This document shows positions 27,565-38,817 of a DNA stretch of 64,000 nt, piece by piece. The stretch is taken from contig OZ251227.1 of the NCBI GenBank assembly GCA_965240325.2, positions 1,736,001 through 1,800,000 of the forward strand. Direction: 5' to 3'. The notes below the pieces were generated by a model, which made no database searches, had not been told where the DNA came from, and saw only the letters and a list, made by a program, of their open reading frames with translations. Position numbers and translations under genes: made by a program. Position 1 is the first letter of the stretch; every line of letters begins with the position of its first letter. This DNA is from Rebecca billardiae RCC1528. Its lineage: Eukaryota > Haptophyta.

Positions 27565-29138
27565 GCTTGGCCATGGGCGGCATGGCGTGCAGCAGCGGCA
27601 GCCGCTGCACGCCGCAGCCGGTGTGCGTGCCCACGCGCCTCGACAGCGAGTCGAGCTCGTCGGTGGGCGAGTACGAGCGCTCGCCGGGGCCGGCGCCGCC
27701 GTTGCCCCCCGGCCCGCCGTACCCGTCGGCGCCGTCGCCCGCGCTCACGTGGTGCACGTCGATGTACGCCAGGTTGAGGTCGTACCCGGCCGCGCAGCGG
27801 AGCGTGCCCGAGAGCGCGCGCACGCGCACCGAGCGAATGAAGGCGCCGTCGTACTCTCCACCGACGAAACGGCTCAGCCGGGCGAGGCGCTTGGCCTGGC
27901 ACCAGCGGAGGAAGGGCAGGCGCGCGGGCTGGGCCGGCCACAGGCAGAACAGCGTCCACTCCTCCCACGGCTCCCAGCTCGTCAGCTCGACGCAGCGCTC
28001 GGCGAAGGACGCATACTCTGCGGCCTTGATGTGTGCGCGCAGGTGCGCCGGCAGCGGCGGCAGCCGCCACGGCGACGCGGGCGTGTTCGAGCCGCAGAGG
28101 TAGATGCGGCGCATGCGCGCGGAGACGTCGCGGAGCACCTCGATGCGCGGGTCGGACGAGCGCGGGTCCATCTTCGCCGACATGTGCAGCGCCGCCGCGC
28201 GCGCCTCGGCGGACGCGGAGATGAGCTGCGAGGGCGCGGGCCGGGTGGGCGTGTGCGCCATGCGGCCGCGCGAGCACTTGCGCACGGTGTGAGGCCGTCC
28301 GGAGGCGGAGCCGAGGCGGTCGGCGCGGGTGGGCGAGCTGAGCGGCGGCGCGCCGCCGGGCTCGGCGCACGCGCCATTCCCCGCGCCCACCGCGCCGCCG
28401 CCGCCGAGCGCGCCCGCCCCGAGCAGCAGCGCCTGCTCCCCGCCCGCGCCCGCGCCGCCCGGCTCCGCGTCGTCGTCCGGCGCGTCCACAAGCGGCCCGC
28501 CGTCGGCGAAGGAGGAGATGGCGGAGGGCTGCTGCAGCTTGAGCAGCGGCTCGTCGACGTCGGCGGCGCGGAGCAGCCGCGACAGCCGCGCGAACACGTT
28601 GCACCGCTCCGGGCAGCACAGCAGGCACGTCGCGCGCCGCGCGCGCCCCTTGGCGCGCGCCGCGCCGCCGCGGCCGCGGCCCGCTCGCACTCCGAGCCTC
28701 GGGCGCATCAGCACGCCGTACACGACGAGCTCGACGACGACGACGCAGCACACGGCGAGCATGACGACCGAGGCGCCACCGATCAGCCGCAGCCACCGCT
28801 CCACCTTCGTCGTGCACTCGGGCCACAGCAGCACGCCCTTGGGGCAGCGGTACGAGCAGTTGGCGTGCGCCTCGCCCAGGCGCGTGTACTCGTGGCGGCG
28901 CGGCGCGTTCTCGCACGGCCGGCAGAAGCCCGGGCCGTGCTCGGGCTTGTACGTGCCGCTGGGGCACGGGCGGCAGAGCGTGCCGTAGGACCCCGGCAGG
29001 CAGTCCGGCCCGGCCACCATCCCCATGTCCCCGTCGCTCGCGCCGCCCCAGCCGCGGCCGCCGCGCACGTGCATCTGCGTCGTGTTGAAGCACGAGCCGT
29101 CAAACAGCGCGCGCGCGCCCGGCGTCAGGCGGATGTAC

Positions 29139-29169
<31 letters not shown>

Positions 29170-31993
29170 CGTTGGGTACGGCGGCGGCGCCGAGGCGGAC
29201 GAGCCCGCCGGCGCCAGCGCCGAGGCGCGCCAGCCCGCCCGCGTCGAGGCGCGCCAGCCCGAGCGCGCTCGGCGCCGCCCCGCCGTCGGCGTCCGCCGCG
29301 TCCGCCGCGGGCGCGGGCGTGGCGGCGGCCATGCTGCTGCCCGCCGACACCTCGGCCGGCGTCGGCGCGGTGCCAAACCCAAAGGCGTCGTCGGCGTCGT
29401 CGGCGAAGTCGCCCTCGTCGGGGCTCTGGCGGACGCCTCGCGAGGCACCGTCGCCGCCCATCGCCGAGATCGAGCCGACGCCGCGCAGCTCCGACGTCTC
29501 GATGAGGACGGAGCCGCCCGCGCCGCCGCCCGAGCCGAGCGGCGAGGTCGGCACGCCGCTCGGCGCAATCTGCTGGCCGATGCTGTTGCCGAGGAAGAGG
29601 CCCGCGTCCTGCCCGTTGGCGGAGAGCATGCCGTCCACGTCGATGCGCGGGGCGGAGAGGTGGAGCAGCCCGCCGCCCGAGCCGCCGTACTCGCCGCCGC
29701 CGCCCGAGCCGACGAAGGACGGCCAGAGCATGTCGCCATACCGGCCGCCCCCAACCGACACGGAGCCGTTCACGCGCGCGCCGTCGCCGCCGCGCCCGGC
29801 GTGCCCGCCGCCGCCGCCGCCCGAGCCGATGGTGGTGGCGCCGAGGCCGATGCCCTGGTTGGCGGCGCAGCCGAACTCGGAGGCGGTGAGGGTCCCGCGC
29901 ACGCTCAGCGTGCGCGCCGAGCACGCCAGCACCGCCGCGCCCACCACCGCGCCGTCGGGCTCGACCACAAACGCCTGATCAACAAACACAGACACGGCGT
30001 ACCGCGAGGCGTTGCCCACGCTCGAGCGCATCGCGGCGCAGGGCAGCCGGTGGGACTCGGCGTTGACGTTCGACGTGGGCGACGCGAGCACGGGCGACGA
30101 GGGCGACGCGGCGCCGAGCCGCCGGCCGTCTTCCGCCTCGGACCGACCCTGCGCGCGCGCGGCGCGCGCGCCGGGCCGCGTGGCTGCGCCGCGCGCGAGC
30201 GGCGCGCTGGGCGGCTCGCGCGCGGCGCCGTCCCACGCGCGGCCGCCATCCTCGGCGCTCGCGTCGAACCACGCGGCGTCGGGCTCGACGTCGGTGGTCG
30301 CGGGCTCGGCGGGCTGCGTGGGGAGCGAGTGCTCCTCCGCCTCCGCCTCCAGCGCGCCATCCAGCTCCTCCCAGCCCGCCGGCAAGAAGCCGCGCGCGCC
30401 GCGACCGCCACTGCCGTCCGCGCCGTCGTCCGCGCCCAGCCCAAGCGCCGACCTGACAAGCGACAGCACGGGGCCTGCGACGGGCTTGGCGAAGAGCGCG
30501 CACTCGTGGCGCATCTCCGAGGCGCTCGACGCCTGCAGCTTGCCCGCGACGAGCAGCACGCGCGCCGAGATCCACATGTTCGACGCGGCGAGGATGCCCA
30601 GCATCTCGATGGCGATCTCGCCGCCGGAGGACACGAGGACCATCTCTCCCTGCGACGTGAGCCGGCCGCCGATCGTCGCGACCGTCGACGCGGCGATGAG
30701 CAGCGGCACGCTGGAGGGCGGGCGCGGGCACGCGGTGCCGTCGATCGGGCCCTGCGAGCTCGCCACCGGCGCGCCCGCCGGCGCCCCCCCGGCCGAGACG
30801 TACGACGAGCGGTCGAGCGTGAACGTCGCGACGCAGATCGAGAGGACCGTGCCGCGCACGGACGAGCCCTGCCGCACGGCAAATTGTTCGGCCACGATGG
30901 CGGTCGTGTCGGCGGACCAGTCGATGTGGCCGGAGAGGAGGTTGATCTGGTCGGCGCGCAGCTCGAAGCCGTCCGACGCCACCTGCGCGTGCCACGGCCG
31001 CACGAGCGCGCCGCCCTGCACGCTCAGCTCGTGCATCGGCGACATGGGCGAGGGCTGGCCGGCGGTGACCCCGTCAGTGATCGAGCAGCCGCACTCGGTC
31101 TGCTTGCGCGCGTTGTCGCAGTACAGCGTCTTGGTCGCGGCGAGGAAGACGGTGCCCGCGCCGGCTGTGTGGTGGCCCACGCCGCCCGAGACGTCATACG
31201 ACAGCCAGCGCGACGGCGCCGCGTGCGAGTACAGCCGGCCGCCGCCGCCCGAGCCTGCGACGCTGACCGCGCCGCCGGCGCCACCGCGCGCCGACACCAT
31301 GCCAGAGCCGTTGAGCATCGTCGAGCGAAGGACGACGCCGCCGCCGGCGCCGCCGCCGGCGTCGCCGTCGCCCGCGCCGCCGTCCGCCGTGAGCAGCCCG
31401 CGCACCTCGATCACCTGCGCCGTCAGCCGGATCAGCCCGCCGCCGGGCCCACCGACGCGCAGGTCGCCCGCCAGGCCGGGCGAGCCGACAGTGATCACGT
31501 TGGCGTCCGTGCCGTCGCCGTACGCCTCGCCGCCCTGCGTGACGCCGGTGCACGGGCTGCCCACGCCGCCATGGCCACCGCCACCGCTCGGACCCGGCGG
31601 GCGCGCGAGCGACAGCCGATGCCAGACGGATGCGTTCACGCGGATCGACGCGTTGGCGCCGATCACGATCGATTTGCCCGCGCGCACGTCGACCGTGGTC
31701 GCGCGCACGCTCGAGTTGCCCGACAGCGCGACGGCTTCGCGCGCGCCGAGCGTGAGCGTGCACGGCGGGTTGTCCGGATCGATCGCGCATCTCATCGACG
31801 CGTTCTCAAACTCGAGGCGGTCATACGTCGACTCAAACGTGCAGTCGCCACCCACGACAACGTCGCGCGTGATCACGCAGGTTGTGTTCGGCACGCCGCT
31901 CACGTTGAGCTCGCACGGGAGGTGCGGGCAGCGCGAGATGCTGCCACCCACTAGGAGCGCCGCGAGCGCCCCCAGCAGCCCGCCCACTGCCAT
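26129..31993 (-). CDS. Giant glycine-rich membrane protein of the plant DUF8003 type
   Basis: This 1954-residue protein has a signal peptide (MAVGGLLGALAALLVGG) and a long lumenal region with repeated Gly-rich turns such as GPSGGGGHGGVGSPC and GGPGGGLIRLTAQ, likely a beta-helix. A Cys-rich segment follows near 990-1050 (CLPGSYGTLCRPCPSGTY). A membrane helix lies at about 1070-1098 (LIGGASVVMLAVCCVVVVEL). A cytosolic part includes WEEWTLFCLWPAQP and LLFGGDGTYWSPW. At least four helices lie between 1735 and 1855. The order matches plant glycine-rich proteins carrying DUF8003, whose function is unknown. A Gly homopolymer near 1475-1490 comes from a (CCG)n tract. The frame is open for 5.9 kb without introns. 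The equally long plus-strand frame is an antisense artefact. Confidence 0.85.
27519..27563 (+). repeat. (CCG)n coding microsatellite
   Basis: A trinucleotide run encoding a glycine tract on the minus strand in the cytosolic part of the DUF8003 protein. Such a tract is expected to vary in length between strains. Confidence 0.85.
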
Positions 31994-32179
31994 GAGGCCA
32001 CCGTCCGAGCGATATGCCGCGGCACCGCGTGCTCCGATAGCGTGATGAGGCGGAAGGTGGCTGACGGAGGCACGGAGCTTCGCTTTCAGCTTTGAATGCT
32101 TTGAAGCTCGGGGCCGCCGCCGCCGCCGCCGCCACCATCGTCATTATTTTGGCCGTTTTGGTCATCCCCCATCAAAACA
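31994..32179. promoter_or_regulatory. Short divergent promoter region (DUF8003 protein / FN3K)
   Basis: Only 186 bp separate the two divergent start codons. The stretch holds a (GCC)n tract at about 32113-32133. Shared promoter function is inferred from spacing alone. Confidence 0.4.
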
Positions 32180-33283
32180 ATGGCGTCCTCGGCGACGGCG
32201 CCTTCCGGGGCCCAGATGTCGACGCTCCCAGGACGGCTCTCGGGGCCTCCGGGCGGGCGATTCTGCCCTCGACGCTCCGCGTGTCTGCTGGCTACGCTGG
32301 CACTCACCCCGACTTGCGCTGCGGCGCACGGGCTACGCCTCGACCCGGCCGCGCGATGGCTTGAGGCGCACGTTGGGGCTGTGGCAAGCTCGCGCTCGCT
32401 CGGTGGCTCGTCGTGGGCGCATTGGTACGAGTACGCGGCGGGCGGGCGCACGTACTTCTGCAAGCGTTCGCCAATGACCGCTGAGCGCATGCTGCGCGCG
32501 GAATCGCTCGGGCTGCGCGCCATCGCCGAGACCTCTTCAATCCGTGTGCCAGGCGTCCTCCAGTGCGCCGACTGTGAGGAGGAGGACGGGTCTTTCTTGC
32601 TCCTCGAGCACCTCGACCTGCAGCCCATCGCGCGCGATGATGACGCAGGAATGCTTGAGCTGGGACGTGCCATCGGACGGCTCCACGCCGCTCCGCCGGC
32701 TCGCGCGCGCGGCCAAAACGGCGCCCTGTTCGGCTTCCCAATCGTCGGCACCATCGGCGGCACGGTGCAGCCGAACGCTTGGTGCGGCGATTGGATCGAG
32801 TTCTGGCGCGAGCGGCGTGTAGGCCACATGCTGCGGCTGGCGCGCGACGGCGAGCTCAACGCACTGTGGAAGCGCGTGCTCGCGCACACGGACGAGCTCC
32901 GCGGCCTGTTCTCGGGCGTGCATGTCGTGCCATCGCTCATCCACGGTGACCTCTGGGAGGGCAACTTTGCGTGCTGCTGCCAGACTGACGAGCTCAGCGG
33001 GGAGCCCGGCGTCGTGCCATGCGTGTTCGATCCTGCTGCGTACTACGCCCACCATGAGGCGGAGTTCGGCATGAGTTGGTGCGCCGGCTTGCGCGTGCCA
33101 TTCTGGGAGGGATATCGCGAACACGTCGCTGCGGACGCGGGCTTCGAGGCCCGCAGACCGCTGTACGAGCTCTACCACCACCTCAACCACCAGGTGCTCT
33201 TCGGCGGCGAGTACCGTGAAGACGCGCTCGACGATCTGCAGCAGCTGCTCGACGGGCCAGGAAGCATAGCCGATGCAGCTTGA
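32180..33283 (+). CDS. FN3K: Ketosamine-3-kinase (fructosamine-3-kinase family)
   Basis: The 367-residue protein phosphorylates sugar amines on glycated proteins so that the adducts break down, a protein-repair step. The kinase-like fold shows TYFCKRSP (Lys95), LRAESLGLRAI, a hinge LLLEHLDL, and IHGDLWEGN with His255 and Asp257 of the catalytic loop. VFDPAAYYAHHEAEFGM, the metal-binding and family-specific block, follows. About 50 residues before the domain are Ser/Pro/Arg-rich and look like an organelle-targeting leader; plant homologues are plastid enzymes. No intron is needed. A second Met at 32216 would shorten the leader. Confidence 0.92.
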   Translation: MASSATAPSGAQMSTLPGRLSGPPGGRFCPRRSACLLATLALTPTCAAAHGLRLDPAARWLEAHVGAVASSRSLGGSSWAHWYEYAAGGRTYFCKRSPMTAERMLRAESLGLRAIAETSSIRVPGVLQCADCEEEDGSFLLLEHLDLQPIARDDDAGMLELGRAIGRLHAAPPARARGQNGALFGFPIVGTIGGTVQPNAWCGDWIEFWRERRVGHMLRLARDGELNALWKRVLAHTDELRGLFSGVHVVPSLIHGDLWEGNFACCCQTDELSGEPGVVPCVFDPAAYYAHHEAEFGMSWCAGLRVPFWEGYREHVAADAGFEARRPLYELYHHLNHQVLFGGEYREDALDDLQQLLDGPGSIADAA

Positions 33284-33787
33284 GCCGCCGAGCCATAAAG
33301 ACTGGCGGCCGCGATGTGGCGACGCTCCCATGACCCATAGCTTTAGCTTTGCCTTTTTCTGGTAACGGCCCGAAGGTGAGGTACGAGTGGTCGCTGGCCG
33401 GGCAAAACTACGTACACGAAAATGAACTTTTGTAGTACGTCGCGTTTATTCTTGCGGAAATATGCGCGGGGCTGCTCGGCCGCTCTGCCGCCGGACGACG
33501 AATCAGGAGACCTGCGCCGTCCTACCTGTGTCGTTAAATCATAGAGTCATAGACTGATGAGTCCGACCCGAGTTTCAAGGCTTTGCCCGCTAGCAGGCGC
33601 AGTGGGGGCCGACCACCGTCCACCGTCGTACCGTGCTTCGGCTGTCACTGACCGATCGAGTGTCGAGTGTATATATATATGTAACTATGTAGCAGTCGAT
33701 TCAGTATTGTCGTTATAGAATGTAGTATTACAGCAGTTCAAGCCGCGGCGTCGACGCGTCGTCGCGGACGGCCGGTCGCCGGACGTA
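33284..33787. other. Convergent intergenic spacer
   Basis: It holds the 3' ends of FN3K and the sulfotransferase. A short TATATATATA tract lies at about 33670, and CGTTAAATCATAG, shared with 35.36 kb and the 90-bp repeat, at about 33533. No gene was recognised. Confidence 0.45.
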
Positions 33788-34888
33788 TCAACTATCATCC
33801 GGTCCCGCTGCAGCCGCCAGCCGCCGCTTTCCATCCTGGGCACGAGCACGGGGCTGCCCCGTCGCCATCGGCAGCCGTCTGAGGAGCTGAAACTGTGGAA
33901 CAGTGTGCTTGCCAGTGCCAGCACTGCCACCACCTGGCCCGGGGCCGCCTCGTGCGCTCTCACATGCGTCCACACGAAGTCGGCCGAGGAGTATCGGCTT
34001 CTCAGGAGCCACGCGCCCTTCCGCCTTCACGTTACTGCTCAGGCACAGCAGCCGTGCGACGACCTCGTACTCGGCCAGGCGGGCCTGGGCATACGCGGCG
34101 TCCACCTCCTCGCTCACGATCTTCTCGCCTGCTCTGCGGTAATCCTGCTTCTCGTGGACCACCGCCTCTGAACTAGCCGAATTGGCTCTCCAGTTGGTGG
34201 GAGTTGTCTCCCCTTGGGCCCAGGGCAGCACGCCCCTCACGTCGTCGTCAAAGGAGGTCATACGCACAGCGTACACGTCCGCGACCTCCATGAGGTCCAG
34301 CACCTGCTCGGAGAAGTAGTATGAATATCCCATGTTGAGGTGTACGCGTGCGACACCGTTGTTGTCAAAGCCCAGCGATCGCTGCGCGAGGACAGCACAT
34401 TGCGCTTTGAGCAAGGCATTGCTCTGGTTGGTGACGGCACGCGCGAACTGATCAAAGGTGTCAAAGCAGCCGTATAACTCACGCTCGAATGCCCGCTGCT
34501 TGCGATCCCTCCGAATCGACGAGCCACCGCCCTGCAAATGGCGCCAATTGAATGAGCTAGCATCTCGGTCCACAGGATCGCGCAGCAGCACGATGGCTTT
34601 GGCCGCACGGTCATTGCCCCCGGCACCCTGTAAGAGCGACGGTCGAACACGAACCAAGTGCACCTCACGATGCGCGATGTGATGCTCATGCATGAATGTG
34701 CGCACACTGCTCCCGCCGGCCTTGCCGATGTGGACAAAGAGCAGCAAGTGCTGCCTGGTGGAGAGCTGGAACGCCCGGAATAGGTCGGTGACGGAGTGCT
34801 GCTGCGCCAGCGACAGACCGGCGATGGCAGGAATCAAGCAGAGGCGGCGTAGCCACTCCATCCTCATCGCGGAGCGGCCAGCACTCAA
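33788..34888 (-). CDS. Sulfotransferase-like type II membrane protein
   Basis: The 366-residue protein has a short N-terminal hydrophobic segment (LCLIPAIAGLSLA), fitting a Golgi signal anchor. LLLFVHIGKAGGSSV at 48-62 is the 5'-phosphosulfate-binding loop of PAPS-dependent sulfotransferases. VLLRDPVDRDASSF at 100-113 is the 3'-phosphate-binding motif, with Arg103 and Ser111/112. This pattern matches the carbohydrate sulfotransferase group, so it probably sulfates glycans. The C-terminal 60 residues are Gly/Arg-rich and disordered. The acceptor sugar cannot be deduced. Confidence 0.8.
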   Translation of the reverse strand: MSAGRSAMRMEWLRRLCLIPAIAGLSLAQQHSVTDLFRAFQLSTRQHLLLFVHIGKAGGSSVRTFMHEHHIAHREVHLVRVRPSLLQGAGGNDRAAKAIVLLRDPVDRDASSFNWRHLQGGGSSIRRDRKQRAFERELYGCFDTFDQFARAVTNQSNALLKAQCAVLAQRSLGFDNNGVARVHLNMGYSYYFSEQVLDLMEVADVYAVRMTSFDDDVRGVLPWAQGETTPTNWRANSASSEAVVHEKQDYRRAGEKIVSEEVDAAYAQARLAEYEVVARLLCLSSNVKAEGRVAPEKPILLGRLRVDACESARGGPGPGGGSAGTGKHTVPQFQLLRRLPMATGQPRARAQDGKRRLAAAAGPDDS

Positions 34889-36294
34889 GCGAGGCGGCCA
34901 TCAAAGCGACATTGCCACATTGACATTGGCTCCGTGCAGCCGTGCTTGACCACCAATAATGTGCGCACTCGTCTGGTCGGAAGCGGTTTGAGGTTTGCAG
35001 ACCTCCTTCAGTCCTTCAGTCCGGCGGAGAATCCAACTTGACGTGGACGAATGACGACGATGGACGGCCCCCCTCCCGGCCGCCCCGGTGCCGCGCTGTG
35101 GTTAGCTGACACACGGCTCCCTGCGCACCGGTCCGATGATAGTAGTTGCCATGATGCCCTTTCGCGCCGCAAGGACGTGTGCATGGCGGTCGCCGCAGCC
35201 GAGCGGCGTTGCACGCCGGGCGCCCATGGATTCGTGGCTTCCGCCTCGCGCGCCGCTGCCACGGCTGAGGCTGGCAAGCGTCTTTGCCGTTCTGGTTGGA
35301 CAGAAAGAAGTGAGAATCTTGACAGAAGACAGAATTGACCGAACGCCTGACGCCATCCGTTAAATCATAGAATGAGTCTGAGTCGTCCGAACGACTGGAT
35401 CAATCGGGGACTTTCTGCTCAGCGGCCCTCCGGGCCCGGTCACCGACGTGCTGCGGCCGCGTGGTGCGCGCGGCCCGTGCGGGTGCTGAACACTGCCACG
35501 CCGACCGTGTCCGTGGGCTGGGGAGAGGCCATGAGTGGCCGGGTGCGCCCCGGGACCGGCCGACCGGGTCACGGACACGGGCAGCTACCCCCGCGACGTC
35601 GAGGCGTCGCGACTAGTCTGCGGCCTGCGGGCGACTGACAGTCTGGGCGGCGCCGGCCGATTACTCACTCGGAGCCAGGCGTCAGAGTCAGTCACGCGGC
35701 GGCGCAGGTTGCAGGACTCCCCTCGGGCTCGCGGCCTTCGAGTTCGGATTCGCCACTCGCGACTTCTCGCGAGTCGCGGCCTCGCGCCTCGCGGGACTGC
35801 TAATAAGCTGTCCCCGGGGCCTCGCGGGCGGCCCGACCGCCGCGGCGCCGCGGGACGTCGTCCGACTCGCCGCCAGCCAGCAGCGCTACACTGAAGATTG
35901 AAGAGGCTCCGGCTTCGGTTGAAACCTCCAGTCTGGTCACTGGAGCGTAACATCTTGACACGGAAATCCGCGGGATCGCCGTCTCTGATGATCTACAATA
36001 TAGCCGTCCTAGACCACCCCAGCAGGCGGTCCCTTGGACGATATGACGCCTAATGAGTAATGACGGCCAGATGGATTATGACATCATCGCCTGTCACACC
36101 TCCAATAGGTTCAAACTCGTCTATTTTCTATAAGTAAACATACCCAATCCGGGTACCATATTCGCGTATGTACATATACACGTGCCCGGAACGCTCCCGG
36201 ACGACTGTGCTGACACCGCGGAGTATAAGCAGGATTATGTAAGCTAGGGGACAGCCGGGTAAAATCTGCTGAGTACACTCAGCAGTGCGGTATT
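34889..36294. other. Intergenic region, no supported gene
   Basis: Frames here are short and arginine-rich, with no motif. CGTTAAATCATAG recurs at about 35359. A long imperfect GC-rich stretch at 35.7-35.85 kb holds several TCGCGA-type palindromes. AT-richer DNA follows from 35.98 kb to the duplicated block. Confidence 0.5.
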
Positions 36295-37970
36295 ATGACC
36301 GCGTTCCGCGGTCCTTTTTCCGTAGAACGAACGTAGTTCAGGGCCCGCGGTGGCGGTGCACCCTCCGTCGCAGTCGTCTATTGACAGACCAGTTGCATAT
36401 GCCCGTACAACTAGACTCCATCAGCGGCGCGCCGCCGCCCGCCGCGCCGGGCGGGCCCATTGCAGCCGCCGGCGCGGCGCCGATTGTGTACAGGCGGATG
36501 CGACGAGGCGTGATCGACGCATGAGCGCGACTCCACGTGCACACCAGGCCACGCGGAGCTGACAGCCCGAGGGAGCACGGTGCGGGGCCGCGGATTCGTT
36601 CGGGCCGCTGCTGCTGACCGCTGTCCCCGGGGTCACCCCCCGCGCCGGCAGCGCCCGGGAGTAGGGCTGGAGGAGTAGGGTCCGAGTAGGGTTCGACCAG
36701 CGCCTGCGCGACGGCCGACAGGCGGGCGCGAGGCGTGATCGACGCATGAGCGCAACTCTACGTGCACGCCAGGCCACGCGGAGCTGACAGCCCGAGGGAG
36801 CACGGTGCCGAGGTGCGAGGGCACCGGTGATCCGGTTCGCGCACTCGCCGCGCGTGCACGGGCAGCTGACACACCTCGATCAGGCTCGGCACGCGTTGCA
36901 GAGGCACGGCCAGCTCTGGGGACGTCACGCACCACCGTCGCCCGCGCAGCTCGTCCTCCTCGTAGAGTACCGTTCAGTTCCGAGGCGTAGCCCTCGCTCA
37001 GAGTCGACCGACGATGGACTCGGATCGTCGGCGCGCCTGCTCTCTCTCAATCAAGAAGAGTTCTGGGAGACCCCGGAAAGGCATGGCAAGGGCGGCGCGT
37101 GGTGAAGTCGAAGGCTCAGAGATCGATCAGTCCGGCATCAGGCGCCGCTGCCCCCGAGCTTGCGAGAGCCCGAACACAGGGCGGCGGCTGCGGCGCCGGC
37201 TCGCGGACGCGCCGGGGCCGCGCAAGGCCGCGCCGAGGCATCGACAGGGCGGCAGGGGCGGCGGGGGCGCGCGGAGTGAGCGGGGGCACGACGAACGCGA
37301 TGTCGACGGCAGTCGGGACCCGCCGCAGCCGCGCGCTCCAGGCGCCATTCGCCGCGCGCACCTGCCCATCGCCGTCCTCACCCGTCGGTCGTCGCTCGTG
37401 AGCCTCGTGCCCGTGGCTCGCCTCCAAACGCGGGCCGCCTCTGGTGGGCCGCCGCCCGGGGCCACGCGCGCGCCCAACCAAGTCCGTTCGCGTCAGATAG
37501 TATTGAGATTCGCCGAGGTTGGCCCATCGGCTACTGACCCTTGCCTCGTCGGCTCCTGATACAGACACGGCGCGATTGAATAGTTGATTCAACTGATTCA
37601 AGGGACGTACATGGTCACATCGGTTCGCGGCAATCTCTATCTAGATACGTCATCGCTCCTTGGACCTTGCTGCAATCTCATTGGCCGGAAAAATCGCTTG
37701 TAACGGTTCGTTACGTTAGGGATCCTAAAGGGCGTGAAGTTTTTTGGACGGGCGTCACTCCACGCTTTACTATGAACTTGCCGTGGGCGCGACCTTTTTC
37801 GACGCTAATGCACCTGTAAGGGAGTCTCAAAATTCGAAACTCGGTCTCCTCCAGCCATGAAAATCGTCCCCCGTCCCTTTTTTCTTGATCAAAGATCTTT
37901 TTGAAACGTTGTTCGGGCCCGCTGGTGCGGGCTCCACGCTGCGCGCTCCGCCCTGCACCGCGGGCCATAA
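36295..37970 (-). repeat. Duplicated block, copy B (empty-site version)
   Basis: The reverse complement of 14827-18165 without the foldback and TIR insertions. It preserves the pre-insertion sequence at both sites, near 37634 (GCGAACC meets GATGTGACC on the minus strand) and near 37560. No functional gene was recognised. Its inverted orientation relative to copy A, 18 kb away, could support inversion of the gene-dense interval. Confidence 0.85.
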
Positions 37971-38817
37971 AGTTCTACGGTAGCTACTCAGTAACGTGTC
38001 ATAGAGTCTGAACGACTAGTTATTGGGAGGTGGTCTGGCTACGAATTATTGAGATGCCCGCCCGCATGAATTCTCTTAACACGGTTTGAAGTCGTCACCA
38101 GAATGACAGAATCCGGGGGGTGGTCGGAATAAGCAGCATCAGGGCCTCTGCCAGCTTGAGGCGCTTGAGCTGCATGGTCCGCTTGGTTCGGACTTCGGCC
38201 TCGGGTCTCGAGCGACTCGTCACACGGCTCGGCGGCGCCGGCCGCCGTGACGCCAAGTCAGAAGTCTGCGGGCTCTGCTGCGGCCGACCCCGAACTCTCC
38301 GAGTCGGTCCTCCCGCGAGGTGACCGCGGCCTTCGTCACGCACGGACGGCTGGACGGCTGACGGGCCAGTTCAACGTTGTAATTAATATTATTATAATGT
38401 AATTTACCCGGGAGCGGCCTGGCCCTGGGCCGGCGCCGGGGGCCAGTGGCGCGGACCGGGAGCCGTGGAGGCTCCAAGACCCGATTCTGACAGCAAGCGA
38501 CTGGCGCGAGAGTGTCGCGCATTACATGTGTATTCGTTGCCACAAGCCACAAGGCAGCTGGCCGTGCTGACGCCGTGTGCGCCACTGCTCCGACCCCGGG
38601 CCCGGCGACCGAATGTGCGGCTCAGGAGGCAGCCCCGCAGCCCGCGCCGGCCCGCGCGTAACACAGCAGCCGTCAAATCCGCGGGCCGCCTGCCAAACCA
38701 CGCGCACGAGCTTCTACGCAGGTGCGACCGACCCCGACGCAGCGTGCCCACCCACCGCTGCGCTTCGACCGATCGAACGTCGTCGCTGAGGACCCTGCGA
38801 CGATCGAGTGGCACGTC
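37971..38817. other. Intergenic region, no supported gene
   Basis: AT-rich sequence at 37.97-38.1 kb and 38.36-38.41 kb around GC-rich DNA. No recognisable ORF or repeat. It contains the 3' side of the RING-H2 gene. Confidence 0.45.

Noticed and set aside
26165-31954. Plus-strand open frame of 1929 codons opposite the DUF8003 gene
   Set aside because: It is Arg/Ala/His-rich without domains, while the opposite strand has signal peptide, Cys motifs and membrane helices. GC-rich codon usage leaves the antisense frame open by default.
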